Positions 50,653 to 60,656 of a stretch of 64,000 bases of DNA are shown here, one piece after another. Every line of letters starts with the position of its first letter. The first letter of the stretch is position 1. The notes below the pieces were generated by a model. That model was not told the origin of the DNA and did not search any database. It saw only the letters and a program-made list of their open reading frames with translations. The stretch is taken from positions 124,001-188,000 of the forward strand of contig JAFQQY010000033.1 of NCBI GenBank assembly GCA_017410365.1. The letters are read 5' to 3'. The stretch comes from Prevotella sp. Its GTDB lineage: Bacteria; Bacteroidota; Bacteroidia; Bacteroidales; Bacteroidaceae. The translations under genes and the position numbers were made by a program.

Positions 50653-53544
50653 CTATATACCATCCATTATCACTTCGACAGTATTAGTGGATTTTGACAG
50701 CAGACGTGCCAGTTTCTTTACATCGGCAGGCTTGACCTGCTTCAAAGCCTTCTCGTATTCCAACATGTCTGAAGAGTCATGGCGAACACGCTCTGATATT
50801 GCCGACAGCCAGAAAGCATTGGCCTTGCGATAGTCGGCATGCTGCTTCTGCAGGTTGTTCTGCGCTCTGGCAAACTCCTCTGTAGTGATTCCATTAGAGG
50901 CAATGTCTCGCAAGAGGTCCAAAGCACTTGCGAGCAAGGTGTCTGCCTGTTCCGGATTGGTTGAGAAATTGAACATCATCGCTACCTCTTCCTTCGGTTC
51001 CCTTGATATACGGGCTGTTACCGAAATGCTGTATGTTCCGCCAAGCCGTTCGCGCAACTGTTCCGTGCAACGGCTGTCCATCACCTGATTAAGCACCGCA
51101 CAGGCAATGTTGTTACGCACGTTATACCGGCATTTCTCCATTATGTTATATACAACAGAAGTGCGTGGTGCCTGCATGGGCACATTGATACGGCACTTGC
51201 GACTGCCCTTCGCCAATTCAGGCATGGCTGCAAGATTGGGTTGCTCCTTTACGCCCTTTGCCGAAGGGAGCGACGCTATATATTGACAGATAAGTGGTTT
51301 GAGACTATCGGCACTGACGTTGCCAACGAAGATGAAGGTGAAGTCGGCAGCATTTGCAAAACGTTCGAGAAAGAGTTGGCAGGTGCGATCGTAGTCAACG
51401 CTATCAGCAAGTGCCAGAGTTATACTGCGATTGCGCGGATGCTTGCCGTACATCAGATTGCGCAAGGTGTCGCCATAAAGCGTCATAGGATTGGCGATAC
51501 TTTTCTGCAGACTGCTGCGCTTGCTCTGCTTCCAGCGTTCAAAGGCTGCAGTATCTTTCCTCACGGTGGTGAAACGCAGATACAACAGCTGCAACAGATG
51601 TTCGGCATCGGCAGCCTTGCAGGAACCAGAGAAACTCTCGGAGGTGGCTGTTACGCTTACCTGATATGTTGCACTGCTACCCTCAAGGGCACGGCCCAGC
51701 TGCGGACCGCTAAGATGTGCCAGTCCGCCCAATGCAGGCAGAGTGTTGATGGCACTGAAATTATTATAATCGGCATCAGCCATAAGAGATGTTCCGCCAT
51801 TGCTGACGGCAGAAAGGCGTATCTCATCGCGCCCGGTATCATTGTGCTTCAGCACCACCCTTGCACCATTGCTGAGCGTAAGTTCAAGAGTTCCGTATTG
51901 CTTGTCATGATATTCTTCCGTGATAGTGCCCAGTTGTGGCTTTTGCGGCATCAGAACAGGTTTGGGTTCCCTATCGGGTATTTTGTGGGCAACAGTGGTT
52001 TGCGCCCAGGCATCGCCATATATCCTAAGCACATCGCTTTCGGTCGTGTCACCCATCTTCGGCATCTGCAGCAATATGGCCAATCCGCCTTTACCGTAAA
52101 CCAGTTGGGAGAAACGTGCGTTGATATCGGTTATGCCTACCGACTGCAACAGCTGACGATAGATTTTCGCCTCGCCTACATTGGACAATAGCGGACGCCC
52201 ATGCAGGAAATGAGCCATGCACTTCTGCACCAGCATATTGTTCGATTCCATCTGTCCACGACCTGAAGCCTGCTGTCTCTCGACAGAAGCAAGCCATTGT
52301 GACAGTTGCGATACTGCCCGCTGATATTCAGCAACCGAGAATCCATGGTCCATGGTGCGCTTCAGTTCATAGACAATGCGCTTCATGCCACTTTGCCATG
52401 AATTGTCAGATAAAGATACAATGGCGGTTAGCGCTTTCTTAGTGCGGGCAAGCGAATAGTAGCCATCGCTGAACGTAATGCCCTCGCCCTGTCTGACACT
52501 ACCTGTTGCCATGAGGTCGGCCATGCGTGCATTAAGCATTGTCACTATCATGTTGCGCAGATACTCGTCTTTCTTGCCTTCAAAGGTCAATGATACTTCG
52601 CGCGGTTGCGGGTCGTACTTGAAACTGAGTCGGAGCGTGGTTCCAGACAGTTCGGCATCGCTTCCTATTGCCACTATCGGCGTTGCATTATCTGCCACGG
52701 TGATATGCGGACGCTTGGCTGGATTCTTGCGCAAAGGCGTATCGCTCCATATTGTCTTTATGCGTTTCTCCACATCATCTGCATTAATGTCACCCGCCAC
52801 GACAACAGCCTGAAGGTCGGGTCGGTACCATTTATGATAATAATCACGAAGAACCTTGTGGGGGAAGTTATCTACAACAGACATCAGACCGATGGGCATT
52901 CGTCTGCCATAGCGGTTGCTGTCAGGGAAAAGCTTTGGCAAGGTCTGCTCGTAGATACGGTCGCGCACTCCCTGCTTGCTTCGCCATTCTTCATGGATGA
53001 CCTTGCGCTCGGCATCAATCTCCCTGCCGTCGAGGGTTATGAATCCGCCCCAGTCATGCAGTATGAGCAGACATGAATCGACAATGCCCGTGCGAGTTAT
53101 AGGCACATTGGAGATATTATAAACAGTTTCGTCAAAACCGGTATAGGCATTTATGTCGTTGCCGAATCTGATACCATTGTTTTCGAGATATGTTATAAGA
53201 CTCTTTCCTGGGAAGTTCTTGGTGCCGTTAAATGCCATGTGCTCAAGGAAATGAGCCAATCCACGCTGGTTCTCTTCTTCAAGTATTGAACCAACCTGCT
53301 GCAGGAGATAGAATTCAGCCCGTCCCTCCGGATATTTGTTAGGACATATATAATAGGTGAGACCGTTGTCCAGCACTCCATGACGCACAGTACTATCCAC
53401 CGGCAAGATATTGCCGGCATGCAACTGCACACAGAAGAAGAAACTGATGATGAAGAAAAGCAAACCTCTTCTCGACCCTCCCCTAAAGGGAAGGGAGTGG
53501 TTGCGCTGTATTATTGTTGTTATGTTGGATTGTGATTGTTTCAT
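50653..53544 (-). CDS. M16 family zinc protease (insulinase/pitrilysin type)
   Basis: 963 aa from ATG at 53544. ATG at 53571 is also in frame but lies in a dispersed intergenic repeat. The active-site motif HFLEHMAFNGT is near 96-106, with downstream Glu in the GGFITLDGREIDAERKVIHEEW region. The second half repeats the M16 fold without HxxEH, the usual two-lobed layout. The N-terminus has RNHSLPFRGGSRRG before the hydrophobic signal LLFFIISFFFCVQLHA; that prefix is encoded by a CCCTCCCC-type repeat. It closes the SusCD operon and probably degrades imported or captured peptides in the periplasm. Confidence 0.88.
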   Translation of the reverse strand: MKQSQSNITTIIQRNHSLPFRGGSRRGLLFFIISFFFCVQLHAGNILPVDSTVRHGVLDNGLTYYICPNKYPEGRAEFYLLQQVGSILEEENQRGLAHFLEHMAFNGTKNFPGKSLITYLENNGIRFGNDINAYTGFDETVYNISNVPITRTGIVDSCLLILHDWGGFITLDGREIDAERKVIHEEWRSKQGVRDRIYEQTLPKLFPDSNRYGRRMPIGLMSVVDNFPHKVLRDYYHKWYRPDLQAVVVAGDINADDVEKRIKTIWSDTPLRKNPAKRPHITVADNATPIVAIGSDAELSGTTLRLSFKYDPQPREVSLTFEGKKDEYLRNMIVTMLNARMADLMATGSVRQGEGITFSDGYYSLARTKKALTAIVSLSDNSWQSGMKRIVYELKRTMDHGFSVAEYQRAVSQLSQWLASVERQQASGRGQMESNNMLVQKCMAHFLHGRPLLSNVGEAKIYRQLLQSVGITDINARFSQLVYGKGGLAILLQMPKMGDTTESDVLRIYGDAWAQTTVAHKIPDREPKPVLMPQKPQLGTITEEYHDKQYGTLELTLSNGARVVLKHNDTGRDEIRLSAVSNGGTSLMADADYNNFSAINTLPALGGLAHLSGPQLGRALEGSSATYQVSVTATSESFSGSCKAADAEHLLQLLYLRFTTVRKDTAAFERWKQSKRSSLQKSIANPMTLYGDTLRNLMYGKHPRNRSITLALADSVDYDRTCQLFLERFANAADFTFIFVGNVSADSLKPLICQYIASLPSAKGVKEQPNLAAMPELAKGSRKCRINVPMQAPRTSVVYNIMEKCRYNVRNNIACAVLNQVMDSRCTEQLRERLGGTYSISVTARISREPKEEVAMMFNFSTNPEQADTLLASALDLLRDIASNGITTEEFARAQNNLQKQHADYRKANAFWLSAISERVRHDSSDMLEYEKALKQVKPADVKKLARLLSKSTNTVEVIMDGI
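53474..53500. repeat. Dispersed GC palindrome lying inside the M16 coding sequence
   Basis: CCCTCCCCTAAAGGGAAGGG is an imperfect palindrome of the family found at 42361 and 53577. Here it is translated in frame as the segment SLPFRGGS ahead of the signal peptide core. Confidence 0.6.
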
Positions 53545-53576
53545 TGTGCAGACGTATGCTTTTCTTTCCATTTCAT

Positions 53577-53598
53577 CCCCCTCCCTTTCGGGGAGGGA
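53577..53598. repeat. Dispersed GC palindrome in the PKD-M16 gap
   Basis: CCCCCTCCCTTTCGGGGAGGG forms a hairpin in the 70 bases between the PKD-like gene and the M16 start. It may affect read-through within the operon. Confidence 0.6.
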
Positions 53599-53614
53599 TG
53601 GGGAGAGGTATCAC

Positions 53615-55138
53615 CTATTTCTTCTTATACATAATCTTCACCGGACGGTAGCAGACGTTATCATATTTGTCGAGCACAGTACCTTTGTCTGTGTCAATAA
53701 CCCATACGCTGCCGTTAAGACCAGCCTGTGACGGTTCGTAGAATGCCACATAAGTACGCTTGTGGTCGGCACTCATCTCCATGCCAGTGACGATGGCATC
53801 GTCGGAGCCCACCGTTTGCAGGACATCGGTCTGAGTAATGAACTGGTTGCTGGTATAATTCCAGCGGCGCACCTTATTGCCATCGCCGAAGAGCATGCTC
53901 GTATATGTCTGGTTGACAACGCACGGCGTTGTTTCATTAATCGGAGCCTGACCGAAGCCGCACATCTGCGTTCCGCTCTTGTTGCCGATATTATCAATGA
54001 GCACATTCTCCATTGTCTCATAATTATATTCCCAGAAGGCTGTGGCCAACTGAGTTTTCTGGTACATGCCGCCTACGTAGGTAATAACCAGTGCCGATGG
54101 CGACTGAGTCTTGAGCTGTTCGTCGGTCATCCTCACAAGTTCCATCTTCACAATGCTTCTGCCATCGAAATAGTTGGCAGAACCTTTACAGTCTTCACGA
54201 GAAAGATGGTATGTCTTGCTGCAATAATAAGGACCATAGCCACGATAGATATTTGCCAAGGCATTTATCTCTTTGTCCCAGAACAACAGATTATAATTAC
54301 CTGCAGTGCCTGCATCTTGCACAACAACAGTCTGGGCATAGTTGTATTTCATCTTGGTAGGCTTAGCCAGCGCACCCTCCGTAACACTGAACTCATAGCA
54401 GTTGCCATTCTCGCAGAGTATCGGATAGGCGAGTCCTGATGTTCCGATGCTCGGAATGGCAAGGCGTGTAGGGCGGAAATCCGGATATTCCGGTGCAGTC
54501 AGGATGTTTTCCACAACGAAAGTCTTTTCGTTCATATAATAAATTGTTCCCGGCTGTCCCTGCTCCGCATCACCCTTACAAGCAATGATAAGACTACCGT
54601 TGCTCTGTGTCATATCCGATGGATAGGCTGCAAACGACAGGTCTGGATTGTTTGTGCTGAAGCATTCTTCCTGCATGAATCCTGTTGGCTTGCTGCCGTC
54701 AGCAGGTGAAAGCATAAATGCCAGATGACCTTTTCCTTGTTCATCGTTGCTTATGACAGTGATACCCTCTTCGTAAGGACTGTTTACATTCACCTTGAAG
54801 GCAAAGAAGGATTTGCCGTCACTGTTCTCTACAATAAGGCGACAGTTGAACGAACCAAGTTCTTTTCCTACATAAGTGAATTCAGGACCGTATGCCACAG
54901 GTTCAAGATTTATTTCCCAGATGTAGTTCAGCTGTTTGTCGCCGTTCTGTTGACTTACCCGCGGGGTGATAACAAGTGTTTGGTTCTTATTGATATTATA
55001 CACCCTGCTGATGCTTGTACTGTCAATAACAATCTCGCTTATAGCACCATTGCCAATAGTCGTCTCGTCTTCAAAACATGAAGTCAGCGTTGTCAGACAA
55101 GCGAAAGCGACCAAAGCAAATATCTTATTTATTTTCAT
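53615..55138 (-). CDS. PKD-like family lipoprotein
   Basis: 507 aa with a lipoprotein signal (FACLTTLTSCFED). The N-terminal part (YNINKNQTLVITPRVSQQNG, YIWEINLEP) resembles the PKD-like family found next to SusCD pairs. The rest appears beta-propeller-like (RPTRLAIPSIGTSGLAYPIL, VRRWNYTSNQFI, VTGMEMSADHKRTYVAF). It is probably surface exposed and helps capture substrate for the SusC transporter. It lies 19 bases after the DUF4843-like gene. Confidence 0.8.
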   Translation of the reverse strand: MKINKIFALVAFACLTTLTSCFEDETTIGNGAISEIVIDSTSISRVYNINKNQTLVITPRVSQQNGDKQLNYIWEINLEPVAYGPEFTYVGKELGSFNCRLIVENSDGKSFFAFKVNVNSPYEEGITVISNDEQGKGHLAFMLSPADGSKPTGFMQEECFSTNNPDLSFAAYPSDMTQSNGSLIIACKGDAEQGQPGTIYYMNEKTFVVENILTAPEYPDFRPTRLAIPSIGTSGLAYPILCENGNCYEFSVTEGALAKPTKMKYNYAQTVVVQDAGTAGNYNLLFWDKEINALANIYRGYGPYYCSKTYHLSREDCKGSANYFDGRSIVKMELVRMTDEQLKTQSPSALVITYVGGMYQKTQLATAFWEYNYETMENVLIDNIGNKSGTQMCGFGQAPINETTPCVVNQTYTSMLFGDGNKVRRWNYTSNQFITQTDVLQTVGSDDAIVTGMEMSADHKRTYVAFYEPSQAGLNGSVWVIDTDKGTVLDKYDNVCYRPVKIMYKKK

Positions 55139-55157
55139 TGTGCAAATATTTTATGCG

Positions 55158-55958
55158 TTAAAATGGATATGGGAAATCGAACGGGAAGTCAGGATACTCT
55201 GCAAGTATCATTTGCTCGTTGGCTGGGTCGTTGAAATGCTCGTACATAGGAAGGTAGATGTATTTCTTGAACACCGTGCGATACTGATAAGGGTCACCGT
55301 ATTCGATGTGTTCCAGATTCTCGCCGTATAGAGCAACCATCTTCTTGTATGTTTCGGGCAAGGTGTTTTCCAGGGCATGGAAATACTCTACCATCTTGAT
55401 GAACTTATAAGGATGCCACTTGCCTAAAGTAGATAACGACCACACCTTTTCGCCCATGGCGTTATACCACTCTGGCTGTTCTACTGCATTGTCGAACATG
55501 ACGACACGCACTTGTGAAGCAGAATCGAGGGTTGGCACAAATGTGTCGCCTGCTGTCAAGCGTAAAGTCAGCTTATAGCGCTCGTATCCATCCTGGTAGT
55601 TTCCTTTCAGTCCATCGCGCAGAACCGTGATAGGAATGTAGCCGCTCGTACTATCGGCATGTACGACAGGCGTGCCCATAACATACTGCTTGCCCTCTTC
55701 TCCAACACAGTCGGCAGTCACCAGTTCGTAGGAAAATGTGCGGTCGGAACCAGAAAGTGCCCCCATTATGGCAACAGGCACCTTTATAGTATGCTCCCTA
55801 ATGTCTATTGGAGTTACACCGAAAGAATATCTCACGGTGTCACCGGTGAAATATATTCCGCTATGGGCAGTATCGTATCTCATATAGTTTTCATCATCGC
55901 ATGATGCAAACCCGCAGACAACAGCTATCGCTCCTAATATATATCTAAATGTCTTCAT
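55158..55958 (-). CDS. DUF4843-like lipoprotein
   Basis: 266 aa from ATG at 55958 (MKTFRYILGAIAVVCGFASC), a lipoprotein signal. It contains the early DUF4843 pattern YDTAHSGIYFTGDTVRYSFG and IREHTIKVPVAIMG, a Calx-beta-like sandwich. The C-terminal half is helical with WYNAMGEKVWSLSTLGKWHPYKF. Such proteins occur between SusD and PKD-like genes and are thought to be surface accessory lipoproteins. It follows susD by 16 bases. Confidence 0.85.
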   Translation of the reverse strand: MKTFRYILGAIAVVCGFASCDDENYMRYDTAHSGIYFTGDTVRYSFGVTPIDIREHTIKVPVAIMGALSGSDRTFSYELVTADCVGEEGKQYVMGTPVVHADSTSGYIPITVLRDGLKGNYQDGYERYKLTLRLTAGDTFVPTLDSASQVRVVMFDNAVEQPEWYNAMGEKVWSLSTLGKWHPYKFIKMVEYFHALENTLPETYKKMVALYGENLEHIEYGDPYQYRTVFKKYIYLPMYEHFNDPANEQMILAEYPDFPFDFPYPF

Positions 55959-55974
55959 ATCTGTCTTGTTTTTA

Positions 55975-57405
55975 TTAATAACGGTTCTCGTATTCGCTGT
56001 CAGGTATGGGGACAACAAACACTGCCGGGGTAGGCTTGACTATATCTACATTGCCTGTCGATTCGTTAAGATGCTCGATTGACATATTCTGTCGCTTGAG
56101 ATTATAGAACAACTGTCCTTCGCCTATGAATTCCTTATAACGTTCAAGGTTTATCATATCAATGGTAAGCACATTGTTCTCTGCCCTGTTTGCAAGCGGT
56201 TCAAGACCTCGCGAAACCAGCACCTGATCAAAATAGTCGGTAGCACGATTAGCGTCTTTTTCAAGCAGAGCCTCAGCTGCGATATAGTACATTTCAGGAA
56301 GTCGTATCAGGTTAATGCCAAGGATGCGCTCCTCCGGGCGACTGGATGCCATGCCCTGAAGTTCGTAGATGTCGGTCAGTTTGCTAAGGCGCAATGTACT
56401 GACACCGCCCACCTCTACAGTAGTGAAATAAGCAGACACTCTGTAATCCAATCCATCGGCATACAATTCATACTTTGACTCGATGTCGCTACGTGGATTC
56501 AGCGAGTAATAACTGGTTGTAGCATGGAGCTTATTATACACGCTTGTATAGAAATCGGCATAGTAAATGCCAAATATCGTTTCCTTAACAGACAGCACAC
56601 CAGCCAAATCGTTTATAATATCAGTCTTGTTATTCAGCTTATAAGGACTCTTTGCGATAACCTTCTCTGCATATTCCAACGCCTTGTCCTTGTTGCCCAT
56701 TGTCAGATATACGCGAGCCAGCAAGGCCTGCACTGCATACAGGTTGCAGTGGATATGGCGTGATGTCATAAAGTAGGACTCATTACGATGCTCATCCTCA
56801 CCCGCCAGCAGGCGTTCTGCTTCCTGAAGGTCAGCAAGCACGTGCTTGTAGTTTTCCTCAAGACTCTCAAAGTCTGGAGTGTTCAAAGAAAATTCTGTTG
56901 CATAAGGAATACCGTCAGCCTTTGGGTTCTGGGTTATCTGCTCTGCAAACAGACGCATCAGTTCAAAATGCATAAAGGCACGAAGAGCCAGTGCTTCACC
57001 TTTATATATATTATAGGGATATTCCTTAGGATTGCTCAAGAGATTGCTGCCAATGATATTGTTCACGTTGGAAATATTCTTGTACATCTCTGTCCAAATT
57101 CCTTCAAACATGGATTCATTGGCTGAATACTCATAGTCATGTCTTATCAGGGCTTCTGCTGCATTATTGCCTCTGCAACTCATGTAGCCACCCATTATTT
57201 CCAGCGAACCGAACGACAGTTCCTGACCGTAAAGTGTTGTTGAGCGGAGTTGAGAATAAGCTCCATATAAAGCATCTTCAAGCCCATCTTTGCTGTTTAT
57301 AAGTTCTTCACCTTTCACCTGACCATCGGGGGTGATGTCAAGATAGTCGTCGCATGAGCATAGACCAAGCGAGAGGGCGACAATTATATATTTAATTCTT
57401 TTCAT
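55975..57405 (-). CDS. RagB/SusD family nutrient uptake lipoprotein
   Basis: 476 aa with a lipoprotein signal (IIVALSLGLCSCDDYLDI). SusD traits are the DYLDITPDGQ start, TPR-like helices (GEALALRAFMHFELMRLFAEQ) and EERILGINLIRLPEMYYIAAEALL, ending MINLERYKEFIGEGQLFYNLK and a C-terminal YENRY. It forms the lid over SusC and binds ligand on the cell surface. It follows susC by 95 bases. Ligand type is not determined; the downstream protease suggests peptides. Confidence 0.93.
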   Translation of the reverse strand: MKRIKYIIVALSLGLCSCDDYLDITPDGQVKGEELINSKDGLEDALYGAYSQLRSTTLYGQELSFGSLEIMGGYMSCRGNNAAEALIRHDYEYSANESMFEGIWTEMYKNISNVNNIIGSNLLSNPKEYPYNIYKGEALALRAFMHFELMRLFAEQITQNPKADGIPYATEFSLNTPDFESLEENYKHVLADLQEAERLLAGEDEHRNESYFMTSRHIHCNLYAVQALLARVYLTMGNKDKALEYAEKVIAKSPYKLNNKTDIINDLAGVLSVKETIFGIYYADFYTSVYNKLHATTSYYSLNPRSDIESKYELYADGLDYRVSAYFTTVEVGGVSTLRLSKLTDIYELQGMASSRPEERILGINLIRLPEMYYIAAEALLEKDANRATDYFDQVLVSRGLEPLANRAENNVLTIDMINLERYKEFIGEGQLFYNLKRQNMSIEHLNESTGNVDIVKPTPAVFVVPIPDSEYENRY

Positions 57406-57500
57406 ATTTTCAATGATTGATTGTTTCTTCCGTAATCTTCCTATATGTTCTTGGCATGAGAAACTTGAGTCACTTCTTCATTCTTCGCAGTCATGACTCC

Positions 57501-60500
57501 TTAAAACGTTGCACTCAGATTCATCTCAAAGCCCTGACTATACAGATAGTCTGTTCCTCGTTCTATCTTCACACTTGACAGGCGGAAGAGGTCGGTAAAG
57601 TTGATACCGGCGCGAAGATTGCGCAGACCAAGCTTCTTACACACATCTGGCTGGAACTCATAACTGAAGTTCAGCGTACCCAGCGACAGCACATTCTCTT
57701 CCTCGGCAAAGCGGTCGGTCTGCTTCGGGCGACTGGTGTCTGAAATGTCCTTATATAATGCCACATCGCCCGGCTGCTTCCATCTGTCGTCAAACACTCT
57801 TTGGTCGGCATTCTGCTTAGGGTCAGTACCTTCAACACGTGTTGCCCTGGTTGTATTATAAACCCATGCGCCTATGCGGAAATTGAAAAGCGCATAGACA
57901 CTGAATCCCTTCCAATAGACATTGGTATTGAATGTTCCGTAATATTTCGGTTCTGTATCACCGATGAGCACACGGTCTTCAGGATCGTATTCAAAAGTAA
58001 GCGAACCGTCGCGCTTTATATACACCTCCTTACCTGTGGCCGGGTCGATGCCTGCCGAGCGAACCAGCTTAAGCGCTGTGGTACTCTCACCCTCGGCATA
58101 TTGTGGCAGAGGGGTAAGAGATGTATATGCGTTCTCCTGATTCTCCTTGTTTATTTCCTCAAGTGCCTTGTTTATCTTCGTTATCTTGTTACGGTTCAGA
58201 TAACCCGTTGTTCCTATCTTCCACTGCAGGTCGCTGTTTCTGAATATATAGCCGTCGAGCTGTATTTCAAGACCCTTGTTCTGCAGTTCTCCGAGATTCG
58301 ATTTTGCAGTTACCACACCCGTTGACGGTGCTTTCGACTTGTCAAGCAGCAGGTCGGTAGTGTTACGGATGTACGCATCGACAACAAGATTAAGACGGTT
58401 GCCAAACATGCTTAGGTCTAATCCCACGTTGTAGTTCATGGTGCGCTCCCAGCACAGGTCAACATTGCCTATGGTCAGAGGTATTGCTCCGATGCCATAA
58501 AGATATTCGTAGTTGTTGCTATACTGATACATGGTTATAGCCTGGAAGGGACTGAAGCTCACCTTACCAGTGTAACCAACGCTACCGCGCAGTTTGAAGA
58601 TATCGAAGTGCTTCTTGATTTTCTTCATGTAAGGCTCGTTCATGATGTTCCATCCTAAACCGCCAGACCAGAAATGTCCGTAGCGGTTGTTCTCGCCAAA
58701 CTGTGACGAACCTGTCATTCGCCATGTGGCATCAGTGAAATAGCGGTTGCGCCATGAATAGTTTCCTGTAACGAACACACCCACATCGGCCGACTCAGCC
58801 AGACTGCCGTATGGTGTCTGACCAGAAGGATAACCGGCAGCATTGCCAATGAACGAATTCTTGTCGTTGAAGAAGCCCACTGCCTGAAGTGTCTTGCTGG
58901 TAGCTTCCGAATGGTTTATCTCCCAACCGGCATTGGCACTGATAAGAGACTCATCCTTAAATATATGGTTGAATGTTGCAACGACATTGGCATTATAACT
59001 CACCGAGCGGCTGTCCGTCTGTGTGCTTGAACCTTTCTTTGTAAGGTCTGTTATGTCTTTGAAGTCGCGAGACTTCGGACTGCGGAAGATATCCTTCCAT
59101 CCCGTCTGGCTCGTTATATTGAAATGTCCGGTCAGTCGGAACTGGTTGGTTATGTCCCAGCGTATATCTGTAGAGTTGGCGAATGTGTTCGTACCGTTGC
59201 GGCTGTAGCTTCCCAGACTTGCCTCATATAAAGGATTGTCCAAATCCCAAGCCAAATCAGTATTTGGCGTTCCGTCTTCGTTGTACATTCTTTCATAAGG
59301 ATTCATCGTTACATATTCTGCAAATGAACCATACGGAGTGTTCTGTGCCTTAATCTCCGTGTATGTGGTACGGTTAGACACTAATATAGAGTTGTTTACA
59401 TGATAATCGAGTTTGAAGCCGAGACTATAACGATGGCGGTAATCGTCTTTCATTACTCCCTCCGTGTTGGCAAATCGACCGGTCAGTTCGTAACGAAGAT
59501 TCTGTGCACCGCCATAGACGCGAAGCGAATGGTCGTGGCTGAACGATGTACGTGCAGGCTGTGCCAGCCAGTCACTGTTTTGTCCTGCCCTGACAGCCTT
59601 ATAGCGTTGGTTGTACAGTTCGTCAAGTTTATATTGTTCTTCCAGATTGCCGCCTGCATCATATAGGCCTGCCATCTGTTCGTAGCGTAGTTTCTCTTCT
59701 GAATTCAGCACGTCGTAGTCGCCCAGTTTTGGGAACTGCACGTTACCTGTAAAATTGTACTGCACCCTAAGGGTACTTTCAGCCAACGGACGGCGTGTGA
59801 TTACAATCACGCCATTGGCTGCCTTTGAACCATAAAGGGCTGTTGCTGAAGCGTCCTTCAGCACGTTTATGCTCTCTACCTCATTGATGTCAAGGTCGTA
59901 GAGGTCTTGCATGGTTATTTCCGAACCATCAAGAATAATTGTCGGTTGGTTTACACTCTGCCCTTCGTTGCTAAACGAAGTCATACCGCGTAAGACCAGT
60001 TCCGGAACCTGGTTAGGGTTAGAACCTTGGCGGGTGTTCTCTACCATTGCCATACCAGGAGTAAGTGCTGCGATGGCACCAATTAGATTTACACCGCTTA
60101 CCTTTTTCAAGTCGGCACCTTTAATCTGAGTTACAGATCCGGTAAATGTTTGTTTGTTCTTGTTAAAGAATCCGGTAACGACAACGTCGCTAAGCGTATT
60201 CTCCTCTTCTTGCAATCGGATTGTTATTCCTGACAGTTTGTCACGGCCTGACACCAGCACCTGATTGGTGTATCCTATATAAGAGATATGTACTTCAAAA
60301 TCTCCATTTGGCGCTGTCAACGAGAACTTGCCATCTATGTCAGTGACACCACCTGTCAGCATTTTGCCTTTGTTCGCAATTGTTACAGAAACGCCAATCA
60401 ATGGCTCGCTGGTTTTATCGTCAACCACAGTTCCCGACACTTTGGTCTTCTGTTCAGCTTGCGCTATCTGATTATATGTGCCTGCCGTCTCTCCTACAGC

Positions 60501-60578
60501 CAACGCTTGAAGAGGCAGCATTGCGATAGCTGTTGCCACTATACAGGTCAGATTCTTTTTAATTGGATTCATCTTCAT
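57501..60578 (-). CDS. SusC/RagA family TonB-dependent outer membrane transporter
   Basis: 1025 aa from ATG at 60578 with a signal peptide (VATAIAMLPLQALAVGE). About 45-130 is a CarboxypepD_reg-like domain (KVSGTVVDDKTSEPLIGVSV, GKFSLTAPNGDFEVHISYIG). The plug follows with VVVTGFFNKNKQTFTGSV and VLKDASATALYGSKAANGVI, the SusC signature, then a 22-strand-type barrel ending in Phe. It imports ligands bound by SusD. The preceding hairpin at 60607-60644 suggests control between the upstream gene and susC. Confidence 0.95.
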   Translation of the reverse strand: MKMNPIKKNLTCIVATAIAMLPLQALAVGETAGTYNQIAQAEQKTKVSGTVVDDKTSEPLIGVSVTIANKGKMLTGGVTDIDGKFSLTAPNGDFEVHISYIGYTNQVLVSGRDKLSGITIRLQEEENTLSDVVVTGFFNKNKQTFTGSVTQIKGADLKKVSGVNLIGAIAALTPGMAMVENTRQGSNPNQVPELVLRGMTSFSNEGQSVNQPTIILDGSEITMQDLYDLDINEVESINVLKDASATALYGSKAANGVIVITRRPLAESTLRVQYNFTGNVQFPKLGDYDVLNSEEKLRYEQMAGLYDAGGNLEEQYKLDELYNQRYKAVRAGQNSDWLAQPARTSFSHDHSLRVYGGAQNLRYELTGRFANTEGVMKDDYRHRYSLGFKLDYHVNNSILVSNRTTYTEIKAQNTPYGSFAEYVTMNPYERMYNEDGTPNTDLAWDLDNPLYEASLGSYSRNGTNTFANSTDIRWDITNQFRLTGHFNITSQTGWKDIFRSPKSRDFKDITDLTKKGSSTQTDSRSVSYNANVVATFNHIFKDESLISANAGWEINHSEATSKTLQAVGFFNDKNSFIGNAAGYPSGQTPYGSLAESADVGVFVTGNYSWRNRYFTDATWRMTGSSQFGENNRYGHFWSGGLGWNIMNEPYMKKIKKHFDIFKLRGSVGYTGKVSFSPFQAITMYQYSNNYEYLYGIGAIPLTIGNVDLCWERTMNYNVGLDLSMFGNRLNLVVDAYIRNTTDLLLDKSKAPSTGVVTAKSNLGELQNKGLEIQLDGYIFRNSDLQWKIGTTGYLNRNKITKINKALEEINKENQENAYTSLTPLPQYAEGESTTALKLVRSAGIDPATGKEVYIKRDGSLTFEYDPEDRVLIGDTEPKYYGTFNTNVYWKGFSVYALFNFRIGAWVYNTTRATRVEGTDPKQNADQRVFDDRWKQPGDVALYKDISDTSRPKQTDRFAEEENVLSLGTLNFSYEFQPDVCKKLGLRNLRAGINFTDLFRLSSVKIERGTDYLYSQGFEMNLSATF

Positions 60579-60599
60579 CCGATTGTCATTTAATTTGTA

Positions 60600-60644
60600 A
60601 AAAAATGAGTTGGCAGTCCGAACCGAAGTGCGTTCTGCCAACTC
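60600..60644 (-). terminator. Terminator-like hairpin in the susC leader
   Basis: GAGTTGGCAG (60607-60616) is perfectly inverted as CTGCCAACTC (60635-60644). On the minus strand the stem is followed by ATTTTTTT. It lies in the 78-base gap before susC, so it could end transcription of the upstream gene or act as an attenuator. Confidence 0.75.
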
Positions 60645-60656
60645 AAATACTATGTA

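Noticed and set aside
53545-53571. ATG at 53571 as the M16 start
   Set aside because: The nine extra codons are made from the dispersed ACATACGTCTGCAC-type repeat; ATG 53544 is a better choice.
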